Assembly: GCA_027622795.1 (NCBI GenBank) | Contig: JAQBZA010000246.1 | Coordinates: 1 to 5,418, forward strand | From: Planctomycetota bacterium | GTDB taxonomy: Bacteria > Planctomycetota > Planctomycetia > Pirellulales > UBA1268 | Reading direction: 5' to 3' | Length of the DNA: 5,418 nucleotides | Shown here: one piece after another, positions 5,092-5,418 of the stretch | Position numbering within the stretch: position 1 is the first letter of the stretch | Layout of the letters: every line of letters starts with the position of its first letter | Made by a program: the position numbers and the translations under genes | The notes under the pieces: generated by a model | Database searches by the model: none | Seen by the model: the letters and a program-made list of their open reading frames with translations, nothing else | What the model was told of the DNA's origin: nothing

Positions 5092-5418
5092 ATGGCTTCC
5101 ATAACCAGTCGCTCCCGTGCCATCGATGTTGAGCTGTCTTCCGCGCAGGAAGAGCGGCTGGCGGAGCTGCTCGAAGAGCTGTCGGAAGAAAGAGGTGCTG
5201 CCGCGCAGGCGCATCTGGAACGGCTCGCTGCCGACCACCCTGACCTGGCGGGCCAACTCCGTGAACTCTTCGCGGCGATGATGGTGACCGACGCGGTCGT
5301 CGAACACTCGACCATCTATGAAAATGGCTTGGCCGATGCAGCTTCGCGGCCGGCCCCACCGCTGCGAACCGACACGGGTGGATTCCTGCCCTGGTCGACG
5401 CCTCTGCCGGCCCGGTTT
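5092..5418 (+). CDS. Probable planctomycetal Ser/Thr protein kinase, N-terminal 109 residues; continues beyond the right edge
   Basis: Only the region before any catalytic domain is visible, so the kinase call is inference. Residues about 13-63 are helical and acidic, with ERLAELLEELSEERGAAAQA (21-40) and then HLERLAADHPDLAGQLRELF (41-60). Planctomycetal Ser/Thr kinases very often open with this pattern: an acidic helix followed by HP-x-LA-x-x-LR, then a low-complexity linker before the glycine-rich loop. Residues 80-109 are Pro- and Ala-rich, fitting a linker. No signal peptide or membrane segment is seen so far; in this family a membrane segment, if present, usually comes after the kinase domain. 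The start at 5092 is firm, because TGA at 5071-5073 closes the frame upstream and GAGGG precedes it. It follows the ECF sigma gene by 57 bases on the same strand and would plausibly phosphorylate, or signal to, that sigma factor. The alternative is a small cytoplasmic regulator or an anti-sigma-like protein sharing the same N-terminal helix. Confidence 0.6.
   Translation, partial: MASITSRSRAIDVELSSAQEERLAELLEELSEERGAAAQAHLERLAADHPDLAGQLRELFAAMMVTDAVVEHSTIYENGLADAASRPAPPLRTDTGGFLPWSTPLPARF

Noticed and set aside
4632..5315. A minus-strand frame of 227 codons opposite the sigma and kinase genes
   Set aside because: Ser/Arg-rich shadow translation covering two genes and the gap between them.
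1..5418. High frequency of GATCG and CGATCG words, reminiscent of the cyanobacterial HIP1 element
   Set aside because: Most copies lie in coding frames as Ile-Asp, Asp-Arg or similar codon pairs, and full GCGATCGC octamers are not conspicuous. Composition and codon use explain it well enough without a count against a background model.

Overview
This GC-rich window looks like chromosomal DNA from a planctomycete, probably of the Pirellulales type. The best clue is an ECF sigma factor of the planctomycetal kind, followed directly by the start of a protein whose N-terminus resembles planctomycetal Ser/Thr protein kinases. A type III glutamine synthetase and a long secreted S41 peptidase fit the same origin. 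The assignment rests on protein style only, not on any marker gene or database search.

The left 4.2 kb is read on the minus strand. From right to left it holds a family 61 glycosyltransferase-like gene (4236 to 3037), an intergenic segment of 170 bases, a secreted PDZ/S41 carboxyl-terminal processing peptidase (2866 to 1160), and, after only 28 bases, the first 377 codons of glnN (1131 to the left edge). The 170-base segment is well structured: a GC-rich hairpin with a seven-T tract closes the glycosyltransferase gene, a near-consensus sigma-70 promoter (TTGACC, 17 bases, CATAAT) begins inside that T tract, and an 18-base perfect palindrome lies in the predicted leader of the peptidase mRNA. 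The peptidase and glnN probably share one transcript.

The right 1.2 kb is read on the plus strand. A 126-base divergent region (4237 to 4362) separates the glycosyltransferase from the ECF sigma gene (4363 to 5034). It carries an imperfect 12-base tandem repeat, an 18-base interrupted dyad, and a TACACT element placed so that the sigma mRNA could be leaderless. After 57 bases comes the putative kinase gene (5092 to the right edge). That 57-base gap can form either of two overlapping 7-bp hairpins that cannot coexist, and the second ends one base before the ribosome binding site of the downstream gene.

The four recognised gene families are ordinary members by sequence. No clearly new multi-gene system is visible. 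What most deserves a second look is the intergenic architecture, above all the hairpin pair between sigma factor and kinase and the leader palindrome before the peptidase. No tRNA, rRNA, CRISPR array or insertion sequence was seen.
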